Assembly (NCBI GenBank): GCA_900548545.1
Contig: URKX01000007.1
Coordinates: 1 to 64,000 of the forward strand
Source: an uncultured Oscillospiraceae bacterium
Lineage (GTDB): Bacteria; Bacillota; Clostridia; Oscillospirales; Acutalibacteraceae
Direction: 5' to 3'
Length of the DNA: 64,000 nucleotides
Positions 27,120 to 35,893 of this stretch are shown here, piece after piece. Positions within the stretch are counted from its first letter, which is position 1, and every line of letters begins with the position of its first letter. The notes under the pieces were generated by a model. That model was not told where the DNA came from. It did not search any database and was given only the letters and a program-made list of their open reading frames with translations. The translations under genes and the position numbers were made by a program.

Positions 27120-28562
27120 TTATTTTACTCGAACAAATCGCTGTTTGGGGCTCTTGGGTTTATCTGGGATCGTCATGCGCAGTTTTCCTTGAGCCACCAG
27201 TGGCTGCACCAAATTGGACATGGTGTAATACCGGGAAAGACCCGTGAAATCCACCAGCTCTGCTCTGCTCCTGGGCTCTTCGCAAAAGCGGAGCAGCGCA
27301 TCTTCCAAATCTTCTTTCTCCAAACCCGTTTCTGTCTTATAGATGTTGTTGCGGAACACCACTTTAAATTCCCCGTGGAGAACAGAAAAGATTGGCGCAG
27401 GCAAGCCGGCGTCCTTGCACGCCCTCCGAATCGTCGGGATACCAGAGTACCGGTTTTCCGTCACTTTCAAAAGCTCCAGCATATTTGCTAAGGCAGCGTT
27501 CCTTGTTTCCGGACGCACCTTCCCCAAGGAATCCACGGTGATTTTTCCATACAGCCCGCCACTGTTGGCGATTTCCATTCTATCACGGTACATTTCTATG
27601 CGGATCGGGACATTTTCAGTGTGAACGCTGTAGTCCCGGTGGATCAGGGCATTGAGGACCGCTTCGCGGACTGCCACAGTGGGGTACTCATCCTTGTCAT
27701 GGCGCAGCCCGTCGCCCCCAATCACGGATTTTGTGCGGCTGTTCGTCCGGACAAAATCAACCGCTTCTTTCAGCATATCCGGGATAGCGCCGGTGATGCG
27801 TTTGTTGTCGATAAACCGCTCGCCGTCTTCTCCTACAGCGCCAATCTCCGTGCCGGGCACCACCACTGCGGTGATACACAGCTGAGGGAAATAGGTTTGG
27901 GGATAGATGGAAAAAGTCATTGCCCCTGCTAGCGTAGGCGTTCCGTGCACGGTGACCCCCATCAACTCCAGAATCTCATCGTCGGTTACGTTGCCTGCTA
28001 GATTCTTCCGCTCCTGTTTCACCGCATCCAGGTAACGGGTGAGACGCTGCTGGTTGAACAGGTCCACACGGGCGCCTTCCACGATGCGGAGATCGTCTCG
28101 GATTCTTTTTCGGAAAGCGTCGTAACTGTACACCTCATACTCGCTCATGGGTTCGTCGGATTCGCCCACTCGGATGTAGGAGCCTTTGATTCTTCCAACA
28201 CCTTTGTAATAAACGGGCCGCTCCGAGATGTCCACCCCAGGAATCTCCGCAGACACCACCAGCTTGCCCTCTATCTCACAGACCGTAAACAAAGCGCGAA
28301 CAGCGGGTTCCATCTGTTTGCACTGTTCATTCACTTTTTTCTGAAGGTCCTGGGCGTCATAAACTCCAATGATTGCATAATCACGCTGTTCATCTATGCC
28401 AAAAAGCAGGATGCCTCCTTGATCCTGATTGGAAAAGGCAGAGAGCGTATCAAACAACCGGGTGGGGCACCCCTGAGCCGCCGCCTTGCACTCGATGTTC
28501 TGCCTTTCGGTTTTCTGCCGCTGAACTTCTAAGGCCAAAGCCTTCAACTCTTCCGCTTGCAT
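27120..28562 (-). CDS. AlbA_2 (Schlafen-like) / RecG-type ATP-binding protein
   Basis: A 480-residue protein. Residues about 15-130 form the AlbA_2 (divergent AAA_4, Schlafen-type) domain with ECKAA and GGILLFGIDE; residues about 285-370 match the ATPase-like HATPase_c_4 region with EAVLNALIHRDYS; a winged-helix region (SRAELVDFTGLSRYYTMSNLV) ends the protein. Such proteins are usually annotated as transcriptional regulator or RecG-like and are common in accessory DNA. AAGGGGG precedes the ATG. A cluster of TTGNCAAC half-sites lies just upstream of its start, which suggests control by a DNA-binding protein, perhaps itself. Confidence 0.82.
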   Translation of the reverse strand: MQAEELKALALEVQRQKTERQNIECKAAAQGCPTRLFDTLSAFSNQDQGGILLFGIDEQRDYAIIGVYDAQDLQKKVNEQCKQMEPAVRALFTVCEIEGKLVVSAEIPGVDISERPVYYKGVGRIKGSYIRVGESDEPMSEYEVYSYDAFRKRIRDDLRIVEGARVDLFNQQRLTRYLDAVKQERKNLAGNVTDDEILELMGVTVHGTPTLAGAMTFSIYPQTYFPQLCITAVVVPGTEIGAVGEDGERFIDNKRITGAIPDMLKEAVDFVRTNSRTKSVIGGDGLRHDKDEYPTVAVREAVLNALIHRDYSVHTENVPIRIEMYRDRMEIANSGGLYGKITVDSLGKVRPETRNAALANMLELLKVTENRYSGIPTIRRACKDAGLPAPIFSVLHGEFKVVFRNNIYKTETGLEKEDLEDALLRFCEEPRSRAELVDFTGLSRYYTMSNLVQPLVAQGKLRMTIPDKPKSPKQRFVRVK

Positions 28563-28617
28563 GAAACAGCCCCCTTACACGGTAATCTCTTCAGGTTAAG
28601 GATAGCAAGTTTTCGTA

Positions 28618-28746
28618 AGGTTGTCAACGGTTTGCCAATTTATCCGCTCAACATGACAACAAAACCCAAAGTTTGTCAACTATTTTGCTGAGTTTGACAA
28701 CTAATCACCGTGGGTTGCCAACTGTTTGCCAACTGAAGTTGGCAAC
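28618..28746. promoter_or_regulatory. Cluster of TTGNCAAC-type half-sites
   Basis: Seven to eight related boxes in 130 bases: TTGTCAAC (28621), TTTGCCAA (28631), an inverted GACAAC (28655), TTTGTCAACT (28672), TTTGACAACT (28693), GTTGCCAACT (28714), TTTGCCAACT (28725) and inverted AGTTGGCAAC (28737). The 28714 and 28737 boxes form a perfect 10-bp inverted repeat. The spacing of about 11 and 21 bases is helical. It could be an operator array or iteron-like origin for the AlbA_2 gene or the element. Confidence 0.6.
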
Positions 28747-29358
28747 CTGCAAGATTTTCTTCCTTACCCTGTGCAATCGTGTCTCCCTTGTGTTCCAGAA
28801 GCCCTCTCCCCATGGGAGCATTTCGTTTCCACATTTATTATTGTGTGTGTTCTGTTCCCTTTTCTCAATGAAGAAATCGCTCATCATCTTCCCAGTATTC
28901 TCGCAAAAGCAAGCGGTTTCTAACGGAAGAAGAAAGGTCAACCGTCCCATCCACTCGTTCTAGTTTTTCCCTCACGGCAGGGACTTTTCTTTTTCTGCCT
29001 AAGCCTTAGCCCGTAATTTCTCCGTGGCGAGCAATTCTAACCCAACTCAACGTTTATCGGCGCTGGCATAATTACTGAAAATCCCTTGGCTTTCAAAGGT
29101 TTGTTTGTGTACCAACAATTTAACTAGTGATGTAAATTTTCTTTCAAAAACCGCAAGATGCAGGCGGATTGCTCGTGCCCTTCTCCCGCATATAGGGGTA
29201 TCCCCCTGTCATGGTGACAGGGGCCCCCCTTGTTTTCCTTTGGGCTTTTCCCTACAACGGGAATCACAATTTGACAAGGAACATTTGTTTCTTGCCAGAG
29301 TCATTGCGGGGTGTTGGAAATGAGCAATCTATAACGGTTCTTGGATTTTAGGACACTG
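28747..29358. other. Gene-free stretch between divergent element genes
   Basis: No supported gene. A hairpin of CCCCTGTC (29203-29210) and GACAGGGG (29216-29223) followed by a T-rich tract may be a terminator. The rest is AT-richer than its neighbours and probably holds the promoter for the RepA-like gene leader. Confidence 0.4.
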
Positions 29359-29630
29359 CTCCCACCTTTTGCAAAAGAGGTGGGAGTTTTGTATTCCCCA
29401 TCCAATTCGGAATTGCTAGGAAGAATGCGGGCTAGCCCTCTAAAAAAGTGCCAGGACATAACGGAAGATGCGGCCCTCGTCACGAAAAAATCCTCGGCGC
29501 ATAGCGGGATACCTTGCCCTAGCTCCAGGTGGTTTGCGAAAGCCCTTGGGGCTGGGCTTTCCATGCAATCTCGAAATTAAAAAAATGCTCCCACCTTTTC
29601 CCTGGGAGCGAAGAAAGGAGTGTGAAAACT
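29359..29630 (+). ncRNA. Structured mRNA leader of RepA-like gene, copy A
   Basis: This 270-base leader is homologous to 60673-60964, although the genes that follow are only distantly related. The first 34 bases are identical in both: a CTCCCACCT/AGGTGGGAG hairpin followed by TTTTGT, which is an intrinsic terminator. A second conserved stem runs AGCTCCAGG … CCCTTGGGGCT (29520-29553). TGCTCCCACCTTTT returns at 29586-29599 near the ribosome site, where it also forms GCTCCCA/TGGGAGC. The 3' arm of the terminator could pair with either CTCCCACC copy, which suggests attenuation or antisense copy control. Confidence 0.6.
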
Positions 29631-30602
29631 TTGCCGAAAAATCAACCCGAACTGAAGCTCATCTCCCTGGAGGACGTGGTGGTGGAGCCGGTGCGCTGGC
29701 TCTGGTATCCCTATATTCCCCTGGGAAAGCTGACCATCCTCCACGGTGATCCCTGCGAGGGCAAGACCACCCTGGCCCTGTGGATCGCGGCGGCCTGCAG
29801 CCGGGGACAGGCCCTCCCCGGCGGGGAATCTGGGGAACCCCTTACCGTTCTCTACCAAACTGCCGAGGACGGTTTGGGGGACACCATCAAGCCACGGCTG
29901 CTGGAATCCAAGGCGGACTTGCACCACATCTACACCATTGACGAAACGGATTTTCCCCTCTCCATGCTGGATGAGCGCATCGGGGAGGCTATCCGGGACA
30001 CCCATGCCAAGCTGATGATCCTGGACCCCATGCAGGCGTACCTGGGGGAGAAGGTGGACATGAACCGCGCCAACGAAGTGCGCACGGTGATGAAAGGCCT
30101 GACCAAGGTGGCCAATCAAACCGGCTGCGCCATCGTCCTGGTGGGGCACTTGAACAAATCTCAGACCGCCAACAGCGCCCAGCGTGGCTTGGGCTCCATG
30201 GACTTCCGGGCAGCCGCCCGGAGCGTTCTTCTAGTGGGGCGACTCAAACAGAACCGGGACATCCGGGTGATGGTACACGACAAATCCTCCCTGGCCCCAG
30301 AAGGAAACTCCCGGGCCTTCTCCCTGGAGAACGGCACCCTCCACTGGCAAGAGGGGTATGAGAACCTCACTGCGGACGAGCTGTTGAGCGGAAGAAGTCA
30401 AGACTCTAAGCTCACGTTGGCGGAGCAGCTTATCTTAGATACCCTGGACAAGCACCCCGTTGTTCCCGCCAAAGAGATGTACCGCTTGGCGGAGCAGGCC
30501 AGCATCTCTCCCCGAACTCTTAAGGAAGCCAAGCGGAATCTAACTGGCTATGTGGAGTCCGTCCGCCTGGCCAACGAGTGGAATTGGCTGAGAAAAGAAT
30601 GA
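29631..30602 (+). CDS. RepA-like AAA ATPase (hexameric helicase type)
   Basis: A 323-residue RecA-fold ATPase of the AAA_25/RepA group: Walker A GDPCEGKTT near residue 40, Walker B KLMILDPMQAY, GHLNKS sensor-like motif, then a C-terminal helix-turn-helix-like segment (ISPRTLKEAKRNL). The TTG start at 29631 is chosen because AAAGGAG lies ten bases upstream. Relatives act as replication helicases of plasmids and integrative elements. It is preceded by a conserved structured leader and followed by a 72-bp conserved element, both shared with the ATPase gene at 60965. Confidence 0.8.
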   Translation: MPKNQPELKLISLEDVVVEPVRWLWYPYIPLGKLTILHGDPCEGKTTLALWIAAACSRGQALPGGESGEPLTVLYQTAEDGLGDTIKPRLLESKADLHHIYTIDETDFPLSMLDERIGEAIRDTHAKLMILDPMQAYLGEKVDMNRANEVRTVMKGLTKVANQTGCAIVLVGHLNKSQTANSAQRGLGSMDFRAAARSVLLVGRLKQNRDIRVMVHDKSSLAPEGNSRAFSLENGTLHWQEGYENLTADELLSGRSQDSKLTLAEQLILDTLDKHPVVPAKEMYRLAEQASISPRTLKEAKRNLTGYVESVRLANEWNWLRKE

Positions 30603-30738
30603 AGGGTGCGAGAGTGCAAACGGGTGTGGAGCACACTTGCTCATCTTGTGTTTAGAGAAATACAATCACCTACATATTGTGTGAAAGCTGAAGAACACAC
30701 TGGTACGCATTGCCTCCTTGCACCCTTGGAAAAGCCCT

Positions 30739-30810
30739 GGCAAGTGACGCAAACCATGTCCAACCCCCTCTAGCGGAATTATGCGTCCCTTGCGTTCCTT
30801 CCGGCACTGG
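30739..30810. repeat. 72-bp conserved element, copy A
   Basis: Sixty-four bases are identical to 62174-62237, then one mismatch and seven more identical. It contains GCAAGTGACGCA and TGCGTCCCTTGC, an inverted repeat with a single mismatch, around a 30-base loop. Flanking bases do not match. It lies 136 bases after the ATPase stop, as copy B lies after its own ATPase gene. Short frames through it on the minus strand look spurious. It may be an origin, recombination site or structured RNA. Confidence 0.7.
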
Positions 30811-30820
30811 CACAGAAAGA

Positions 30821-30870
30821 CAACCATCCCAAAGCTAGTTCCCACCAACCATCCCAAAGCTAGTTCCCAC
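30821..30870. repeat. 25-bp tandem duplication
   Basis: Two exact head-to-tail copies of a 25-base unit beginning CAACCATCCCAAAGC, followed by a partial third (CAACC). It directly follows the 72-bp conserved element. Confidence 0.85.
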
Positions 30871-31128
30871 CAACCCTCCTGTTTAGCCCCCAGGAGGCCC
30901 GTTTTGGCCGGTTTCCGCCTCAGGTAGGGGAACGGCCCGCTCCCGCCCGGTCAGGGGGCGATTTGGGCCACACAGGGGCGAGTTTAGCAGAAAGAAAAGA
31001 AAACAGCCCAGCCCGGAAAGCAACCGGCAGCGTGGACGAAGAATACGCCAACTTCTGACTTTCCATCAGGCATACGGTTTCTTCAAAAACCAGCAGTGGT
31101 GAGAGGTGTGAAAAACAAGCAGGTGAAA

Positions 31129-31159
31129 GGCCCGGGGTCGCCCATAGGCGTCCCGGGCC
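31129..31159. repeat. GC-rich inverted repeat
   Basis: GGCCCGGG (31129-31136) and CCCGGGCC (31152-31159) form a strong stem around a 15-base loop. It lies in the 738-base gene-free gap between the ATPase and the ribbon-helix-helix gene; apart from this, the 25-bp tandem repeat, the 72-bp element and the next hairpin, nothing else is seen in that gap. Confidence 0.5.
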
Positions 31160-31277
31160 GGGTCACTTCGCCCGGCAGAGCTGGTCGTGACCGGATTTTT
31201 CCCAGGCGTCAATTTTCCCGTTTTCCGGGATCGTTTGGCGGCCTTGGGGTCACGGACGGGGTCAGAAAAGCAAAATT

Positions 31278-31317
31278 CCCCGGCGGCAAGCCATTTTTAC
31301 GGGTGTCACCGCCGGGG
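31278..31317 (+). promoter_or_regulatory. Inverted repeat upstream of the ribbon-helix-helix gene
   Basis: A perfect 9-bp inverted repeat, CCCCGGCGG and CCGCCGGGG, ends 23 bases before the ATG at 31341. Position suggests an operator for the ribbon-helix-helix protein or an mRNA hairpin that limits its translation. Confidence 0.45.
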
Positions 31318-31340
31318 CCAACGAAAGGATGAAGAAAACT

Positions 31341-31751
31341 ATGGCAGAAAAAGATTTGAATCGGAAATTCGCCCTGTGGATCCGCCCCTCCCTGCTGGAG
31401 GAAGTGGATTCCCTCTACGAAAGCGACAACTGCGCCAGCCGCAGCGAGTTCATGGAAAAGGCCCTGCGGTTTTACATGGGGTACCTTTCCAGCCAGAAAA
31501 ACCAGGACTACCTGGCCCACGTCATCCCCGCCACGGTGAAGGGCATCGTGGACGAGAGCTCCAACCGCATGGGGCGGCTGCTGTTCAAGATAGCGGTGGA
31601 GCAGGCGGTGACAGAGAACATTCTCGCCGCTGTTTGCGAGGTAGACCCCCAGGATGTAACACGACTGCGGGGGCAGTGCATCGAGGAAATCCGCAAGACC
31701 AACGGGATGATTTCCTTTGAGGAGTCCCTCCGTTGGCAGCAAGGCAACTGA
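31341..31751 (+). CDS. Ribbon-helix-helix DNA-binding protein
   Basis: A 136-residue protein whose N-terminus (AEKDLNRKFALWIRPSLLE and CASRSEFMEKALRFY) fits the ribbon-helix-helix fold, with the rest helical. An ATG four codons upstream sits almost on the AAAGG ribosome site, so the ATG at 31341 is preferred. Proteins of this kind accompany RepA-like ATPases and integrases in Clostridia integrative elements, probably as regulators or accessory transfer/excision factors. It lies 102 bases ahead of the integrase on the same strand. Confidence 0.75.
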   Translation: MAEKDLNRKFALWIRPSLLEEVDSLYESDNCASRSEFMEKALRFYMGYLSSQKNQDYLAHVIPATVKGIVDESSNRMGRLLFKIAVEQAVTENILAAVCEVDPQDVTRLRGQCIEEIRKTNGMISFEESLRWQQGN

Positions 31752-31853
31752 CGTTGCCTCGGCGAGTTTTGCTTGGAGGTTTGGAAAACCTCCATTTTGC
31801 TTACGCAAAACCGCAAAACATCGCGCTAAAGATTGAAGAAAGGAGAAAAACAT

Positions 31854-33011
31854 TTGGCAAGCATCAAACAAATCAAAGACCGCAAATTTAAGATCACCGT
31901 CAGCAATGGCTACCGGCCAAACGGCAAGAAAATCTGCAAAGCGAAGACCATCATCGTACCGGATTCTGTGAAGCCCAGGGGCATCCCCCAGTACGTTGCT
32001 CACGAAGCCGAGGAGCTGGAGCGCCTGGTGAAGTCCGGTTTCGCCGAGGATCGGGACACCACCTTTGAAGCCTACGCCGCCCGGTGGTTGGAGCGGCAGG
32101 TGAAATACGCCCCCGGCACCCTGGCCAGTTACCGGCGGATGCTGGAGCGGGTGTACCCCTACATTGGGGCCATCAAGCTGGGAGAACTGCGGCCCATGGC
32201 CCTGGAAAACATGATGATTGAGTTGAGAAAACGTACCCACCAGGGCAAGCCCATCCAGGAGGCCACGGTACAGAAATACCTGACCGTGGTGTCCGCTGTG
32301 TTTAGCGACGCCAAGAGAAACGAGATCATCCAGCGCAACCCTGCCCGGATGATTGACCTGCCGGACACGGAACGGAGGGAACAGTTCATCCCTACAGACG
32401 AGCAGGCCCAGTACTTCCTCAACGCCTTGGCCGAGGAGCACATCCTCTACCACGCCTTCTACGTCCTGGCGATCTACACCGGCTGCCGCCGGGGCGAGCT
32501 GTGCGCCTTGCGGTGGAGCGACTTCTCCTTTGTGGACCACTACACCTGGAACCTGGTGGTGTCCCGCTCCCGCAGCGTGGTGCCGGGGAAAGGCGTGGTG
32601 GAGGGGCCTACCAAAAATGGCCGCAGCCGGTCCATGACCATCTCCTACTACGTGGTCAGCACACTGTGGAGCCTGTATGACTTCCAGAAGCGCATGGCCA
32701 GGGAGAACCATCGGAAGGTCAGCCCCTACCTGTTTGCCAACGCCCAGGGGGAGCCGGTTCACTCGGACACCTTTACCAAGCGTCTGCGAAAGATTTTCCG
32801 GGAACTGGGCTTTCCCTCCTCTTTTCATCTGCATACCCTGCGCCACTATTTCGTCTCTGCCATGCTCCACGAGGGGGTGGACAAGCAGACTGTGGCGGAG
32901 CTGGCTGGCCACGGGGACACCTCTTTTCTGGAGCGCACATACTGTCACCCCCAGATGAAATTGAAGCAGGAGGCCGCCGAAATGCTGGAGGAAGCCCTGT
33001 TTCGGTTCTGA
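31854..33011 (+). CDS. Tyrosine recombinase (site-specific integrase), intact
   Basis: A 385-residue integrase: N-terminal arm-binding region, SAM-like core-binding domain (about 75-165) and the catalytic domain with Arg in TGCRRGEL, HLHTLRHYF (HxxR) and the nucleophile tyrosine in ERTYCHP. The TTG at 31854 is used because AAAGGAG lies eight bases before it; an in-frame TTG seven codons earlier has no site. It probably moves the island bounded by the two 320-bp repeats through their tRNA-like sites, though this link is inferred. It looks complete. Confidence 0.9.
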   Translation: MASIKQIKDRKFKITVSNGYRPNGKKICKAKTIIVPDSVKPRGIPQYVAHEAEELERLVKSGFAEDRDTTFEAYAARWLERQVKYAPGTLASYRRMLERVYPYIGAIKLGELRPMALENMMIELRKRTHQGKPIQEATVQKYLTVVSAVFSDAKRNEIIQRNPARMIDLPDTERREQFIPTDEQAQYFLNALAEEHILYHAFYVLAIYTGCRRGELCALRWSDFSFVDHYTWNLVVSRSRSVVPGKGVVEGPTKNGRSRSMTISYYVVSTLWSLYDFQKRMARENHRKVSPYLFANAQGEPVHSDTFTKRLRKIFRELGFPSSFHLHTLRHYFVSAMLHEGVDKQTVAELAGHGDTSFLERTYCHPQMKLKQEAAEMLEEALFRF

Positions 33012-33166
33012 AAACCAGGTACATCGCTGGGGCTTGTGGGTAGGCTATGCCGCCCCTCTTGTCCAAAGGGTAGAAAGTGAAAACAGGGCTGGACTTCCAC
33101 CCGCACGTGGGGTAGTGTGTGGTTGCCTCCACAGAAGGAATCCTAACAGGAAAGAGGTTTTTTATC

Positions 33167-34031
33167 ATGGCAAGCATCCGCAAACGGGGAAATAGCTACC
33201 TATTGGTGGTGTCCATGGGCTACGACCCGGAGGGCCACCGCCGCAAGCCCCAGCAGAAAACCGTTCATCCACCAGAGGGGTTAACACCAAAGGCCAAGGA
33301 AAAATGGCTGGAGGCGGAAGCCGCCCTCTTTGAGCGTGAGTGTAAGAATGAACCGCTGCCGGTAGACAAGTCCATCACCCTGGCGGAGTATACCGCCTAC
33401 TGGCTGGGACACATTGCCCCTGGCAAGCTGGCAAAATCCACTCTGGCCCGGGACAAGCAGGACGACGTATTTCAAACTCATCATCGCCACGGGGATGCGC
33501 CGTGGGGAGTGCTGCGGTTTGAAGTGGAAGGACGTGGATTTCTCGGAAAAGTCCATCCACGTCTGCCGGAACGTGGTGAAGGTCACGGGAGAGAACATCA
33601 TTATCAAAGAACCCAAGACTGCCGCTGGAGACCGACACGTGTACTTCTCCCTGGAGATGGCAAGCCTCTTGAAAGAGTACCGCTCCTTCTGCCAAGGGGA
33701 GTTGGTACTCCACGAGGGCAGAGAACTGATCCAGGAGGACTACATCTTCCGCCGCCACGGGGCCGATTTACCAATGACTCCCAGCACCTTTACCTGGCGG
33801 TTCAAATTGATTCTCAAGAAGCACAAGCACGGCTTTCCCCTGGACTTAAACGTCCACAGCCTGCGGCACACTGCCGCCAGCCTGATGATCTCCGGCGGGG
33901 CGGATGTTGCCACCGTTTCAGGGCTGCTGGGGCACTCCCAAGTGTCCACTACGCTGGACATTTATACCCACGCTTTCGATGAGAAGAAGCGGGAGGTCAG
34001 CGCCGAGATGCAGGGGAGGGTGGGGGTGTAG
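33167..34031 (+). pseudogene. Second tyrosine integrase, internally deleted and frameshifted
   Basis: The start is intact (MASIRKRGNSYLLVVSMGY, at 33167). The frame runs through PGKLAKSTLARDKQDD to about 33465 and then continues in another frame from FKLIIATGMRRGECCG to the true end with SLRHTAAS and DIYTHAFDEKK. Compared with full integrases, roughly 90 residues of the core-binding domain are missing at the junction, which also shifts the frame. The catalytic domain (R, HxxR, Y) is otherwise complete, so loss is recent. The relic at 478-729 derives from the same integrase family. Confidence 0.85.
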
Positions 34032-34143
34032 CCGTACAGAAAGCACAACTTGCAAGTTAGAACAGTCGAACAAAAATCCCCTAAAAAAACGGTTTTTGTT
34101 TCCTGTTACCTGTTCTGAAATGGTCATAATACTTTCATTGAAA

Positions 34144-34176
34144 ACCGCACCTTTACTCTAAGAGTTAAGGTGCGGT
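34144..34176. terminator. Terminator between convergent genes
   Basis: ACCGCACCTT and AAGGTGCGGT pair exactly around a 13-base loop, between the integrase relic and the carboxylesterase gene, which converge here. Confidence 0.65.
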
Positions 34177-34244
34177 CTCTGATATTTGATGCCCCCAGCC
34201 TTGCCGTTTGGTTGCTCAACTTTAAATGTTTACTCGTTAGAGGT

Positions 34245-35867
34245 TTACTCCTTAGGCGTTTCCTCCTGTGCCATCAGATATTCGAAGAGCATCTGATCCT
34301 TGGAATCTTCCATGCCCTGATGCCCCACAATTTCATCGCCCAAGTCGATCCAGCCATAGTTTTCATCACTGGCAGGCCAGTTGGGCAGGCCAGGGCCATT
34401 GGGGTCACCGGTTTTCATAAAGTTGGCCCAATAGCTGCTCATCTTATCGGCCAGCTCCACGTCGTAGTCCGTCCAAGGGCGAACGGGCGGCACATTGCTG
34501 GCGCCGTTCTTACCCATCCGCAGGGAGTCGAACATATACCACAATTCCGAGGAATGCCATGCCAGCATAGTGTCATGCTTCCGTAACGGGATCATCTCAT
34601 CATCGGGACGGCCCGGGGTGACATGGGAGAACACATAGCTGTAGGTTTTGGCTTTGGGGTATTTCTTAGCCCGGTATTGGCCAAAGTACAAATTTTTCAT
34701 GTTGCCGCCGAAGCCTGTAAGCCCTTCCACAGCCAATCGCCGGGAGAGGAACGATGCCTGTTCATCTGATACAGGGTAGGCGTTTTGAAAGTCATACTTG
34801 TTGTAAAGCTCCTCGCCGAGCACCTCTTTTGCGGCTGCATAGAAGTCCGCTGCGGACTTGATGGGCTCGCCTCCCAAACGGAAGCCCTTGGCCATCGCGC
34901 ACTCTCCATAGTTGCCGCCCACCAGGTAATCTAGATCTCCGGCGTACTCGTCAAAGCTGACAGCGTTATCCTGTTCCGGCACCCAAACGCCATCGTAAAC
35001 CATGCTGCCGGGGGTGCGCACGGTGTTGGGGTCAAAAGGATTGCCCAGGTTGACGTTGAAAACCTCGGCATCCGCAGCGCGCAGCTCCTCCAAGGTGGCG
35101 TCCGGCTTAAATCCCAGGGCCTGGATATAAGCAAGTCCCTCTCGCTCACCATCGGCCACAGTGGCAAAAGAGCCAGTCCAGTTCAGGCTGCTTTGGTTGA
35201 TGACCCGCTTGATTTTTCCGGCCGCCTTTGGGCACCGAGCCAAAGCGCCAGTCTTGGCGGTGCCGCCGGACTGGCCCCCAATGGTGATGTTATCCGGATC
35301 GCCGCCAAAGGCAGCAATGTTCTCCCGCACCCAGTCTAGAGCCTTCACCTCGTCCATGAGTCCGTAGTTACCGCTGATTCCGTCCTGCTCCGCGGAGAGC
35401 TGGGGCAGCGCCAGGTAGCCGAACACGTTCAGCCGCTGGCCTACGGATACCACTACGATCCCCTTTTTCGCCAAGGTTGTGGGGTTAAATTCCACCTCGT
35501 AGCTGTAGCCGCTGGAAAGCCCGCCGCCATGGAACCACATAAACACCGGCCGCTTTTCATCGGCACTCTGGGCGTCAGTGGCCACGTTCAGGTACAGGCA
35601 GTCTTCGCTGTAGGGCGGATTGCCCATGTAGTAGAAATCCGAGGCCCAGGGTTCAAAGAACAGGCCGCCGTTGTTAACCTGCATGGGCCGGGGACCGTAC
35701 TTATCACACAACCGCACACCTTCCCAGGGCGCCGGGTCTACCGGGGGCTTCCAGCGCAATTCGCCCACAGGCGGGGCGGCGTAGGGGATGCCTTTGAACA
35801 CCAGCACACCCTCTTCCACAACGCCTTGCACTTTTCCGTATTTGGTGTTGAGAATGTTTAAAGCCAT
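34245..35867 (-). CDS. Type B carboxylesterase
   Basis: A 540-residue alpha/beta hydrolase of the carboxylesterase/cholinesterase family. The oxyanion hole is GGG at 114-116 (WFHGGG) and the nucleophile Ser200 lies in GGQSGG, a variant of the usual GESAG. The likely catalytic histidine is in AWHSSELWY. It has no signal peptide. The ATG at 35867 is preferred to one seven codons upstream because AGGAGGT precedes it. It follows the creatininase-family gene by 26 bases. It should cleave an ester on the compound imported by the neighbouring ABC system. Confidence 0.9.
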   Translation of the reverse strand: MALNILNTKYGKVQGVVEEGVLVFKGIPYAAPPVGELRWKPPVDPAPWEGVRLCDKYGPRPMQVNNGGLFFEPWASDFYYMGNPPYSEDCLYLNVATDAQSADEKRPVFMWFHGGGLSSGYSYEVEFNPTTLAKKGIVVVSVGQRLNVFGYLALPQLSAEQDGISGNYGLMDEVKALDWVRENIAAFGGDPDNITIGGQSGGTAKTGALARCPKAAGKIKRVINQSSLNWTGSFATVADGEREGLAYIQALGFKPDATLEELRAADAEVFNVNLGNPFDPNTVRTPGSMVYDGVWVPEQDNAVSFDEYAGDLDYLVGGNYGECAMAKGFRLGGEPIKSAADFYAAAKEVLGEELYNKYDFQNAYPVSDEQASFLSRRLAVEGLTGFGGNMKNLYFGQYRAKKYPKAKTYSYVFSHVTPGRPDDEMIPLRKHDTMLAWHSSELWYMFDSLRMGKNGASNVPPVRPWTDYDVELADKMSSYWANFMKTGDPNGPGLPNWPASDENYGWIDLGDEIVGHQGMEDSKDQMLFEYLMAQEETPKE

Positions 35868-35893
35868 GATCGTTTTACCTCCTTCCAAGGTTA

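Noticed and set aside
28618..28746. CRISPR array
   Set aside because: The boxes are 8-10 bases, degenerate, on both strands and unevenly spaced; no repeat-spacer pattern and no cas genes.
30666..30857. Minus-strand frames sharing KERKGRIIPLEG at 30666-30857 and 62101-62286
   Set aside because: The shared peptide spans exactly the conserved 72-bp DNA element. Identity is at the DNA level without a codon pattern, and there is no ribosome site.
31209..32948. 579-codon minus-strand frame opposite the integrase
   Set aside because: Antisense shadow of the integrase and ribbon-helix-helix genes in GC-rich DNA; no family match and no ribosome site.
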